Assembly: GCA_028284345.1 (NCBI GenBank)
Contig: JANQRY010000006.1
Location: 620,001-684,000 of the forward strand
DNA: 64,000 nt
DNA from: Hyphococcus sp.
Lineage (GTDB): Bacteria; Pseudomonadota; Alphaproteobacteria; Caulobacterales; Parvularculaceae
Direction of reading: 5' to 3'
Part shown: positions 15,950 through 23,304 of the stretch, piece by piece
Layout: the number at the start of each line of letters is the position of its first letter
Position numbering within the stretch: position 1 is the first letter of the stretch
Notes under the pieces: model-generated
What the model was told of the DNA's origin: nothing
The model's database searches: none
The model's input: the letters and a program-made list of their open reading frames with translations, nothing else
Program-made: the position numbers and the translations under genes

Positions 15950-17431
15950 ATGGCGAAGACAATTCTGCTCGTCGATGACGACCCGACGCAGCGTCGATTG
16001 ATGCGCGCGGTTTGCGAAAAAGCCGGCTATCCGGTTCTGCAGGCCGACAACGGCGAAGCGGCGCTCTCGCTGCTGCGCAGCCCGCAAGGCGGCGATGTCG
16101 GCCTGATGATGCTTGACTTGCGCATGCCCGGCCTCGGCGGCATGGAGACATTGCGCCGGACCAAAACTTTCCGCGAAGACCTGCCCGTCATCGTCCTCAC
16201 CGCGCAGGGCGGCATCGATACCGCAGTTGAAGCGATGCAACTGGGCGCGGCGGATTTCTTCGTCAAACCCGCCTCGCCGGAGCGCATTGTCGTTTCCATC
16301 AAGAACGCGCTGTCCCTGACAACGCTTCAGGGCGAAGTCTCGCGCCTCAAGCGCAAGCACGAAGGCGCCATGGCTTTTGGCGATTTGATTGGCGAAAGCG
16401 GCGCCCTCGCCCATGTGGTCAAGCTCGGCGAACGCGCGGCGGCGTCGAACATCCCGATCCTGATTACCGGCGAGTCCGGCACCGGCAAGGAAATGATTGC
16501 GCGCGCCATTCAGGGCTCGTCCGATCGCGCCGGGCGCCCGTTCATTACCGTCAATTGCGGCGCCATTCCGGAGAACCTTGTCGAGAGCATTCTCTTCGGT
16601 CACGAAAAAGGCTCGTTCACCGGCGCCTCGGCCAAACATGTCGGCAAGTTTCAGGAAGCGGACGGCGGCACGATCTTCCTCGACGAAGTCGGCGAACTGC
16701 CTGCGGACATGCAGGTGAAACTGCTGCGCGTCCTGCAGGAAAACGAAGTCGATTCCATCGGCGGCAAACGCCCGATCAAAGTGGACGTGCGGGTCATCTC
16801 CGCCACCAATCGCGATCTCGCCGAGGAAGTCGAACGCGGCGCTTTCCGCGAGGATCTGTTCTATCGCCTCAATGTATTCCCGATTGAAATCCCGCCCCTG
16901 CGCGATCGCGCGGACGACATTCCGGCGCTGATCAATCATTTCATCGAGCGCTACAATGCGGAGGAAAACCGCGACGTGCGCGGCGTCCGTCACGAAGTGC
17001 TCGAAGTGCTGTCGGCGCAGCCCTGGCCCGGCAATGTGCGCCAGCTTGAAAACACGATCTTCCGCGCCGTCGTGCTTGCCGAAGGCGCCTATCTCTCGGC
17101 CGATGATTTCCCGCTGCTCGCCAAGGAATTCGAAGCGGCCGGCGTCGTTTCCGGGCCGCCCATGGTCGCTGGCGCCGACGAAAAGGACGTCGTCGACGTG
17201 GAGAGCGCAGGCGACGCCCGCAACCGTGAGAGCGCAAGCGAGGCCGTAGCGATCTTCGATCGCGGCGGCCACCTGCGCTCGCTGCAGGAAATCGAGAAGG
17301 ACCTCATCGCCCTCGCCATCGAGACCTATGAGGGCAAGATGTCGGAAGTCGCCCGCCGCCTCGGCATGGGCCGCTCAACGCTCTACCGCAAACTGCGCGA
17401 GCACGATCTCGAGATTAAGCGGGCAAGTTGA
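15950..17431 (+). CDS. Sigma-54-dependent response regulator (NtrC family)
   Basis: This 493-residue regulator has three domains. The receiver (1-120) has DDD acidic pocket residues, phospho-acceptor Asp in MMLDLRMPG and Lys in FFVKPAS. The AAA+ activator domain (about 140-385) has Walker A GESGTGKE, the sigma-54 contact loop GSFTGA, Walker [10 protein letters not shown] and the arginine-finger FYRLNVFP region. A C-terminal Fis-type helix-turn-helix (about 445-493: [17 protein letters not shown]) completes it. All key residues are intact. No sensor kinase is adjacent, so it is an orphan here. An AAGGGA site lies 10 bases before the ATG at 15950. Confidence 0.95.
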   Translation: MAKTILLVDDDPTQRRLMRAVCEKAGYPVLQADNGEAALSLLRSPQGGDVGLMMLDLRMPGLGGMETLRRTKTFREDLPVIVLTAQGGIDTAVEAMQLGAADFFVKPASPERIVVSIKNALSLTTLQGEVSRLKRKHEGAMAFGDLIGESGALAHVVKLGERAAASNIPILITGESGTGKEMIARAIQGSSDRAGRPFITVNCGAIPENLVESILFGHEKGSFTGASAKHVGKFQEADGGTIFLDEVGELPADMQVKLLRVLQENEVDSIGGKRPIKVDVRVISATNRDLAEEVERGAFREDLFYRLNVFPIEIPPLRDRADDIPALINHFIERYNAEENRDVRGVRHEVLEVLSAQPWPGNVRQLENTIFRAVVLAEGAYLSADDFPLLAKEFEAAGVVSGPPMVAGADEKDVVDVESAGDARNRESASEAVAIFDRGGHLRSLQEIEKDLIALAIETYEGKMSEVARRLGMGRSTLYRKLREHDLEIKRAS

Positions 17432-17465
17432 TTATAGGGATTGGGCCGATTTAGCAGGGCGTTTC

Positions 17466-17616
17466 CACCTCCCCCTTGAGGGGAGGTCGAAATTTGCGCA
17501 GGCAAATTTCGGGTGGGGGTTAGAGCCCGCCACAAAATAACTACTTATTACAACCTTCCATTGCCCCCCTCCCGAAAACGCATCCGCGTTTTCGACCTCC
17601 CCTCAAGGGGGAGGTG
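17466..17616. repeat. Composite palindromic element with 24-base perfect terminal inverted repeats
   Basis: CACCTCCCCCTTGAGG... (17466-17489) is repeated exactly, inverted, at 17593-17616. Each arm is itself hairpin-forming. Immediately inside lie two more hairpins: CGAAATTTGC-GCAG-GCAAATTTCG (17488-17511) and CGAAAACGC-ATCC-GCGTTTTCG (about 17573-17594). The whole looks like a REP/MITE-type element made of two double-hairpin units facing each other. The right arm overlaps the 3' end of the DUF559 gene. Confidence 0.85.
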
Positions 17617-17947
17617 TTCTCAGCGTTTCACTGACAAATTCGAGAACACCTTCAAGGTTGTTCAAGACATCCATATTCCAGATTCGCACGACCGAGTATC
17701 CGCGACCTTCCAGCCAAGCGTCACGGCGCCCATCATGCGACTTCTGCGCGCCGTCGGCATGATGACCACCGTCGACCTCAATGACTAGTTTTCGCTCAAG
17801 GCAAACAAAATCTACGATGTACTCGCCGATTGGGTGTTGCCGTCGAAACTTATGCCCGCCCAGTCGTTTTGACCTGACAGCGTTCCACAGAATACGCTCT
17901 GCTTCTGTTTGACTTTTTCGCAGATATTTCGCCTGCTCAACGCCCAT
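17603..17947 (-). CDS. DUF559 family endonuclease-like protein (Vsr-related fold) ending in a repeat arm
   Basis: The 114-residue product has the DUF559 pattern of small PD-(D/E)XK-like nucleases related to very-short-patch repair enzymes. It has LRKSQTEAERILWNAVRSK, then FRRQHPIGEYIVDFVC, then KLVIEVDGGHH, with D46 and E57-V-D59 as candidate metal ligands, and VRIWNMDVLNN near the end. No separate DNA-binding domain is present. Its last codons (Thr-Pro-Pro-Pro) and the TGA stop lie inside the right 24-base inverted-repeat arm at 17593-17616. It starts 13 bases after gapR on the same strand. Role unknown; a link to the repeat is inference. Confidence 0.8.
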   Translation of the reverse strand: MGVEQAKYLRKSQTEAERILWNAVRSKRLGGHKFRRQHPIGEYIVDFVCLERKLVIEVDGGHHADGAQKSHDGRRDAWLEGRGYSVVRIWNMDVLNNLEGVLEFVSETLRTPPP

Positions 17948-17959
17948 TGCCGAGGGCCG

Positions 17960-18223
17960 CTACTCCCCGATCGCGTTCAGATACAGCTCCAGCAGGGCTT
18001 CCTGCTCCTGGCGGTCGGCGCGGTCCATTTTCCGGATGCGGACGACCTGGCGCAGCGTCTTGACGTCGTAGCCCTCGCCCTTGGCTTCGGCGTAGACTTC
18101 CTTGACGTCGTTCATGATGGCGGTTTTTTCTTCCTCCAGCCGTTCCACGCGCTCGATGAACGACCGCAGCCGGTCCGCGGCAATGGTTGTCGCGCCGTCA
18201 ACGCTTGCTGATCCGTCCGCCAT
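17960..18223 (-). CDS. gapR: GapR-like nucleoid-associated protein (DUF2312)
   Basis: The 87-residue protein matches DUF2312/GapR: RSFIERVERLEEEKTAIM, the signature DVKEVYAEAKGEGYDVKTLR, and RIRKMDRADRQEQEALLELYL. GapR of Caulobacter forms a helical clamp around overtwisted, AT-rich DNA and supports replication and topoisomerase action. The conserved basic KGEGYDVK and RKMDR segments that face DNA are present. The family is nearly confined to alphaproteobacteria, which supports the placement of this genome. Confidence 0.92.
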   Translation of the reverse strand: MADGSASVDGATTIAADRLRSFIERVERLEEEKTAIMNDVKEVYAEAKGEGYDVKTLRQVVRIRKMDRADRQEQEALLELYLNAIGE

Positions 18224-18335
18224 AAACGCCCGCTCCCTAAAATAATCTGACTACGGATGAAATATCCGGCAAGAGCGTCAGAATAAAGGCCGGGCGACGC
18301 GCCAAGACAAGGCGCAATCCATGCTCTGTGGAAAA

Positions 18336-18878
18336 TTAAATCTCTTGACCGTCGAGTTCGCGGCGCAGCGCGCGGGCGCGACGGCGCACCTTGTCGTCAT
18401 GAGGATTCCATTCCAGCACCTTCTGGAACATTTCATAGGCGTCGCGCTTTTCCCCGGACGCCAGCAGAATATTGGCAAGGGCCGTTCTGACCTGGAACTG
18501 GCGCGGCTCAAGCTCCAACACTCTCGAAAAATCCTCAATGGCGCCGGCCTGATCGTCATGGGCGAGGCGCACGGCGCCGCGCAGCGCATAGCCTTGCGCA
18601 AAACTCGGCGCGAGGCCCACCACATGATCGAGAAGCGCGACGGCGAGATCCTCGTTGTCCGCGGCAAGCGCGATCTCGGCCCGCTCATAGAGGACGTCCA
18701 CAGTGTCCGACGACGCGTCGGCCCAGATCTCGAGGATGCGGGCCACATTCTCCTCGGATTTCGCCGCCTCGCCGGTGCGCAGTTCTTCAAACAGAAGATC
18801 AAGGCGCGGGTCGGTCTGATCGGCCAGCGCCGGCGCAGCAGCGAACATCGCAGCGAGAATCAAAAAAGGCCTTCGCAT
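18336..18878 (-). CDS. Exported tetratricopeptide-repeat protein
   Basis: The 180-residue product has a signal peptide (MRRPFLILAAMFAAAPALA) and about three TPR motifs between residues 40 and 165 (for example YERAEIALAADNEDLAVALLDHVV, then YALRGAVRLAHDDQAGAIEDFSRVLELEP). It is likely a periplasmic protein-protein interaction module. The frame extends to a TTG at 18899, but the ATG at 18876-18878 starts the signal peptide directly. Partner unknown. It lies between gapR and rpmJ on the same strand. Confidence 0.8.
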   Translation of the reverse strand: MRRPFLILAAMFAAAPALADQTDPRLDLLFEELRTGEAAKSEENVARILEIWADASSDTVDVLYERAEIALAADNEDLAVALLDHVVGLAPSFAQGYALRGAVRLAHDDQAGAIEDFSRVLELEPRQFQVRTALANILLASGEKRDAYEMFQKVLEWNPHDDKVRRRARALRRELDGQEI

Positions 18879-18947
18879 GCGCGAAAGCCTACAATTCAAA
18901 CCCTAAAAAACCAAGGATTTTGGCTCGGGCGTCCGTTAACCAAACGA

Positions 18948-19073
18948 TCAGCCCTGACGCGCCTTGAAGCGACCTTGCGTTTTATTAATCACATAGACGC
19001 GGCCTTTGCGGCGGATCACGCGGCAGTCTTTATGACGTTTTTTCAAAGACTTAAGTGAACTGCGGACTTTCAT
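18948..19073 (-). CDS. rpmJ: 50S ribosomal protein bL36
   Basis: A 41-residue, very basic frame reads [19 protein letters not shown], then [22 protein letters not shown]. This is the longer (41-residue) form of bL36 in which the zinc-ligand Cys set is reduced: only one Cys is present, so it is the zinc-free C-minus type. It binds 23S rRNA in the large subunit. It is easily missed because of its length. No paralogue with the zinc-binding motif is in this window. Confidence 0.95.
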   Translation of the reverse strand: MKVRSSLKSLKKRHKDCRVIRRKGRVYVINKTQGRFKARQG

Positions 19074-19142
19074 CGGTCGGGTCTTTCAAATGGTGCTTTA
19101 ATCCGGTTGAGCGCGGGGAGATAGGCGAGCGCACCCCACAAG

Positions 19143-19853
19143 TCAACCAGCGCGGCGGGCGTGATCAGCACCCGCATCCGGCGCGAGATTCCCGGCCGCC
19201 ACCGGATAAACGCCGTCGCGTCCCATGACCCATGCGGTCGGCGCGGGCAGCACCTCAGCGAAAGCCGCGTCGAGCACGTTGAGGCCGCCGGTAAAGGCGC
19301 CCATAGCCGGCATGACGAGGCGCGCGGCATCGCTCGCAAAGCATCGCCGGCGCAACACGCGGCCCTCGGAAACAACGCGCGCGCAAGGGTGCAGATGCCC
19401 GGCGACTTCGCCGGGCGCCGCGCCCTCGGTCGGTTCGTGACGAAAGACCAGCGCGCCGATCTCCGCGGCGCACTCGCCAGCGCCCGCGAACCGCGCTGGC
19501 GGCGCGGGGTCATGATTGCCGAGAATCCAGAGCCACTCGGCGGCCGCCGTCAGCGCCTCAAGACGCGTTGCGTCCTCTTCCTCGATGCGCGCCTCGGCCT
19601 CCCCGTCATGAAACGCATCGCCCAAAGATATGACCCGTCTCGGCGCATAGGCGCGCATCAACGCCTCAAGCCGCGCGAGCGTCGCACGAGTGTCATAAGG
19701 CGGCAGCATGACGCCGCGGCGCGCAAAGCTCGACCCTTTTTCAAAGTGAAGATCGGAAACGATCAGCGTCTCGCGCGCCGGCCAGTACGCCGCGCCGAGG
19801 GGATCGGCCGTCAGGCGTTCGCCATTGACGGAAATGACGGCAGGGTTGGACAC
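19143..19853 (-). CDS. pdeM: PdeM-type metallophosphoesterase (ligase-associated DNA damage response)
   Basis: This 236-residue enzyme belongs to the calcineurin-like phosphoesterases of the COG1407 type. Metal-binding motifs are in order: DLHFEKGS (residues about 34-41), GDAFHDG (77-83), GNHDP (111-115), FRHEP and GHLHP. COG1407/PdeM proteins usually travel with an Lhr-like helicase, an exonuclease and an ATP-dependent DNA ligase. The helicase is present nearby on the same strand at 20741; ligase and exonuclease are not in the window. Confidence 0.88.
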   Translation of the reverse strand: MSNPAVISVNGERLTADPLGAAYWPARETLIVSDLHFEKGSSFARRGVMLPPYDTRATLARLEALMRAYAPRRVISLGDAFHDGEAEARIEEEDATRLEALTAAAEWLWILGNHDPAPPARFAGAGECAAEIGALVFRHEPTEGAAPGEVAGHLHPCARVVSEGRVLRRRCFASDAARLVMPAMGAFTGGLNVLDAAFAEVLPAPTAWVMGRDGVYPVAAGNLAPDAGADHARRAG

Positions 19854-19971
19854 GATGCTTTCTTTAGGCCCATTTGCGGCGACGGAGAAGGCCGCCTGAC
19901 GGGCTCGGCGCGGGCGACTATGCGCGTCATTTCAGGATCGCTATAATCACCCGGCAAATTCGGAGAAAGTC

Positions 19972-20562
19972 ATGGCGTTCTTGAAATGGATCGGCGTTGC
20001 CGCCGCATTGATCGTCGCCGCCGGCGCCGGCTTCTGGGCCTATATGGGCGGCTTCGCATCTGTCGCCGTTGCACGAGACAGCGTTGGGCCCGTCACTGTC
20101 GCCTATACGACTTATCGCGGGCCCTATCAGGGCCTCAGCGATGCGTGGACGCGCTTTCAGTCGGAATGGGAAGCGGCGGGCGCCGGCGACTGCGACAGCC
20201 TCGCCATTTATCTCGATCCGCCGGACACGCCGCCGGAGGCGCTGCGCTCTGTTCTCGCGTGCCGAACGGACACGGCGTCCGCGAACGACGCGGCGGCGCT
20301 GCAGGCGGCCTTCGCCAGCTTCACCATTCCGCAGTCGAACGCCCTGCGCGCCGAGTTTCCGTTCAAGAATTTCTTTTCCTACATGATCGGACCGATGAAG
20401 GTTTATCCGGCGATGCAGGACGAGATGGACTCGGATGACTTCGAGCCGACCGTCGCCATTGAGTTTTACGGCTCCACGTCGGCGCATATGGACAAAATTC
20501 GCTTCGCCATACCAACGAACGCCGATGCGGACGCGTATCAGCCGTTGCGCGACGCGTTTTAG
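19972..20562 (+). CDS. Membrane-anchored GyrI-like (effector-binding) domain protein
   Basis: A membrane anchor or uncleaved signal (residues 5-25, WIGVAAALIVAAGAGFWAYM) precedes a domain of about 165 residues. This domain has the GyrI/SOUL-like pattern: TVAYTTYRGPYQGLSDAWTRF, then IYLDPPDTPPEALRSVLACR, then FPFKNFFSYMIGPMKVYPAM. GyrI-like domains bind small amphipathic molecules, and this anchored form resembles the group that includes TEX264. The ligand is unknown. It sits between pdeM and the Lhr-like helicase on the opposite strand. Confidence 0.7.
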   Translation: MAFLKWIGVAAALIVAAGAGFWAYMGGFASVAVARDSVGPVTVAYTTYRGPYQGLSDAWTRFQSEWEAAGAGDCDSLAIYLDPPDTPPEALRSVLACRTDTASANDAAALQAAFASFTIPQSNALRAEFPFKNFFSYMIGPMKVYPAMQDEMDSDDFEPTVAIEFYGSTSAHMDKIRFAIPTNADADAYQPLRDAF

Positions 20563-20591
20563 AGCACACTGAAGACCAGTTGGTCCGATTC

Positions 20592-20711
20592 CCACCCTCA
20601 TCCTGAGGAGCAAGGCGAAGCCTTGCGTCTCGAAGGATCAGCCGCGAGCACAGCGCCTGCCGCAGATCCTTCGAGACGGGCGCTGACGCGCCCTCCTCAG
20701 AATGAGGGTGG
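20592..20711. repeat. Palindromic intergenic element, CCTCATCCTGAGG family, copy 1
   Basis: The outer arm CCACCCTCATCCTGAGGAG (from 20592) pairs with CTCCTCAGAATGAGGGTGG (ending 20711), and the inner GTCTCGAAGGAT (ending 20638) pairs with ATCCTTCGAGAC (from 20666). The arms differ in the middle, where each has its own small hairpin (GCAAGGC-GAA-GCCTTGC on the left; GGGCG...CGCCC on the right). A second member lies at 28016-28139. Confidence 0.85.
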
Positions 20712-20740
20712 AGCGTAGATCAACGAATCTTCAAGACACT

Positions 20741-23245
20741 CTAGTCACAGCGTTTCGGATCAGCGGCCCCGGCGCCCATCGCCGTTTCAATAATCTCTTC
20801 GGACACCGCTTTCAGCGCTTCTTCATTGGCTGAGCGCGCAACGGTTTCGCGGCCGATCTCCAGCATCACCGGCACGGCGAGCGGCGAGACGCGGGCGAGC
20901 GCTGAATGTTCGATGCGGCCCCGGACGCGCGAGAGCAAGCCCTGCAGGCGCGCCAGATCGAGAAAACCGCCCGCGGCGTCATCCCAGGCCGCGCGCAACA
21001 GGAGATGGTCGGGCTGGTGCTCTTTCAACACATCGTAAATGAGGTCGGCGGAGAACGCGACCTGACGGCCGGATTTCTCCGCCCCCGGATGTTTGCGTTC
21101 GATGAGCCCGGCGATCACCGCGCAATTGCGAAAGGTGCGCTTCATCAGGATCGATTCCGCCAGCCAGGTTTCAAGATCGTCGCCGAGCATGTCTTCGTCA
21201 AACAGCGCCGCCATATCGACATCGCTCATATCCTGGCGCGCCCAGATCGAGAGCGCATACTCCGTCGGCACATAGCCGATCGGCTGCTTGCCGAGCCGTT
21301 CGAGGCGTTTGGTCAGGAGGACGCCGAGGGTCTGGTGCGCCGGCCAGCCGTCAAACGGGTAGCAGACGAGGAAATTGCGGTCAGCGTAGGGAAAGGTTTC
21401 GACGAGCAACGCGTCGGGCGCTGGGATTGTCGCAACCTCCGCCTGTTTGGCGAGCCAGTCGCGCACCTGTTCCGGGTAGCCGGCCCACGCTTCGCGATCA
21501 AACAGCATATTGCGGACGCGGGCCGCGAGATAGGTCGACCAGGGGAATTTCGCCCCGCCCCAAGTGGGAATGCGCGGGGATTCATGGATCGTGCGCGTGC
21601 AGATCGCGTCCGTTCCCGTCACCCGTTCAAGGCGCAGGGTTTCGCCGGCGAAGTAAAACGCGTTGCCGATTTCAAGGCTTTCGAAAAACCACTCCTCCAT
21701 CTCGCCGAGCTTGCGCCCCGGCCCGCGTTTTCGTTTGGCGGACACGAGCCGCACATTGAGCGCCGGCGCCTCGACAATCGTGCCGACATTCATGCGATAG
21801 GCTTGCGCTGCGCGCTTGTCGCGAATGCGATGGAGACCGTCACCGGTTTTGACGATTCTACGGTAGCGTTCATAGCGTTTCAGCGCGTAACCGCCGGTGG
21901 CGGCGAAATCGAGCACGTCGTCAAATGCCTTGCGCGGCAGATCAGCGTATGGACTTGCAGAGCGGACCTCTTCGTAGAGATCGTCCGCGTTAAACGGGGC
22001 CGAGCATGCGACGCCGATCATGTGCTGCGCCAACACGTCGAGCGTTCCCTTGCGCGTGGCTTCGCCGTCGAGAACGCCCTCCTCTATGGCCTCCCTCGCC
22101 GCGATGCATTCGAGCACTTCCATGCGGTTCGCCGGCGCCATCAGCGCGCGGGAGGGTTCCGTCATGCGGTGATTGGCGCGGCCGATGCGCTGGGTCAGGC
22201 GCGAGACGCCCTTGGGCGCGCCCATCTGGATCACAAGGTCAACGTCGCCCCAGTCAATGCCGAGATCGAGGGTCGAGGTGCAGACAACGGCGCGCAAGCG
22301 CCCGCTCGCCATGGCCGCTTCAACCTTGCGCCGCTGGGCCACTTCAAGGCTGCCGTGATGGAGCGCGATGGGCAGGTTGTCGTCGTTCAATCGCCACAGG
22401 GCGGAAAACGTCGCTTCCGCCTGGCTGCGTGTGTTTACAAAGACAAGACAGAGATTGTTGTCCCTGATCTGTCGGTAAACCTCTTCGAAGGAATGACGTC
22501 CCGAATGACCGGACCACGGAATGCGTTCCTCCGAATAAAGAACATCGACCTCAGGCTTTGCCCCCGATTTGCCGCGAATGAGTTTTGCGGATTTGGCGCC
22601 GGCGACATGTTGCGGCGTCAAATAGTCGATCAGGGGCCGCGCGTCGGCAACCGTTGCCGACAGTCCCGCAAGGCGCAGCTTCGGCGCCAGCGCACGCAGC
22701 CGCGCAATGGCGAGGGACAAAAGGTGCCCGCGTTTGTTCGGGATGAGCGCGTGCAGTTCATCGAGAATAAGCCGTTCAAGGCCCGCGAAATATTTCTCGG
22801 CGCCGTCCTGCGCGATGAGCAGCGACAGGCTCTCCGGCGTCGTCAGCAGCATGTCCGGCGGCAGGAACTTCTGGCGCTGCCGCCGCGACGGCGGCGTGTC
22901 GCCGGTGCGGGTTTCCACCGTGATATCGAGGCCCATCTCGTCGATCGGCGTTTTAAGGTTTCGCGCAATGTCCACCGCCAGCGCCTTAAGTGGCGAGATA
23001 TAAAGCGTGTGCAGGCGCCCCTCCCGCGGTCGTTTGCGCTCCGCCAACGCCACAAGGCTCGGCAGGAAACCGGCCAGGGTCTTGCCGCCGCCGGTCGGCG
23101 CAATGAGGAGATGAGACAGGCCCGCCCCGTCGGCCTCAAGGCAATCAAGCTGATGAGGCCGCGGCCGCCAGCCGCGCGCCGCAAACCAGTCCGCAAAATG
23201 CGGCGGCAGGCTCGTAGCATCGATAAGTGAGGCGGCGTCATCCAC
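20741..23245 (-). CDS. Lhr-like DEXH-box helicase (ligase-associated)
   Basis: This 834-residue helicase has all superfamily 2 motifs: Q-like region, Walker A APTGGGKT (about 49-56), TPES, DEXH box ILDELHAL (about 163-170), GLSAT, LVFVNTRSQAE, STLDLGIDWGDV and QRIGRANHR. The length and the Lhr-core C-terminal region (FYFAGETLRLERV, then YVPTEYALSIWAR) fit the shorter ligase-associated Lhr group. It is expected to unwind DNA or DNA-RNA in repair, together with the PdeM phosphoesterase encoded downstream on the same strand. Confidence 0.92.
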   Translation of the reverse strand: MDDAASLIDATSLPPHFADWFAARGWRPRPHQLDCLEADGAGLSHLLIAPTGGGKTLAGFLPSLVALAERKRPREGRLHTLYISPLKALAVDIARNLKTPIDEMGLDITVETRTGDTPPSRRQRQKFLPPDMLLTTPESLSLLIAQDGAEKYFAGLERLILDELHALIPNKRGHLLSLAIARLRALAPKLRLAGLSATVADARPLIDYLTPQHVAGAKSAKLIRGKSGAKPEVDVLYSEERIPWSGHSGRHSFEEVYRQIRDNNLCLVFVNTRSQAEATFSALWRLNDDNLPIALHHGSLEVAQRRKVEAAMASGRLRAVVCTSTLDLGIDWGDVDLVIQMGAPKGVSRLTQRIGRANHRMTEPSRALMAPANRMEVLECIAAREAIEEGVLDGEATRKGTLDVLAQHMIGVACSAPFNADDLYEEVRSASPYADLPRKAFDDVLDFAATGGYALKRYERYRRIVKTGDGLHRIRDKRAAQAYRMNVGTIVEAPALNVRLVSAKRKRGPGRKLGEMEEWFFESLEIGNAFYFAGETLRLERVTGTDAICTRTIHESPRIPTWGGAKFPWSTYLAARVRNMLFDREAWAGYPEQVRDWLAKQAEVATIPAPDALLVETFPYADRNFLVCYPFDGWPAHQTLGVLLTKRLERLGKQPIGYVPTEYALSIWARQDMSDVDMAALFDEDMLGDDLETWLAESILMKRTFRNCAVIAGLIERKHPGAEKSGRQVAFSADLIYDVLKEHQPDHLLLRAAWDDAAGGFLDLARLQGLLSRVRGRIEHSALARVSPLAVPVMLEIGRETVARSANEEALKAVSEEIIETAMGAGAADPKRCD

Positions 23246-23304
23246 AACGGCCGATTGACGCCACTCGCAGTCCCCGACGTCAAGACACCGGCGCGCGAAT
23301 TTCG

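Noticed and set aside
15941-17272. A 443-codon minus-strand open frame opposite the NtrC-type regulator
   Set aside because: It is a shadow of an intact three-domain regulator with correct motifs on the plus strand.
20906-23230. A 774-codon plus-strand open frame opposite the Lhr-like helicase
   Set aside because: The translation is low-quality Arg/Ala/Val text without motifs; the helicase on the other strand has all its motifs in order.
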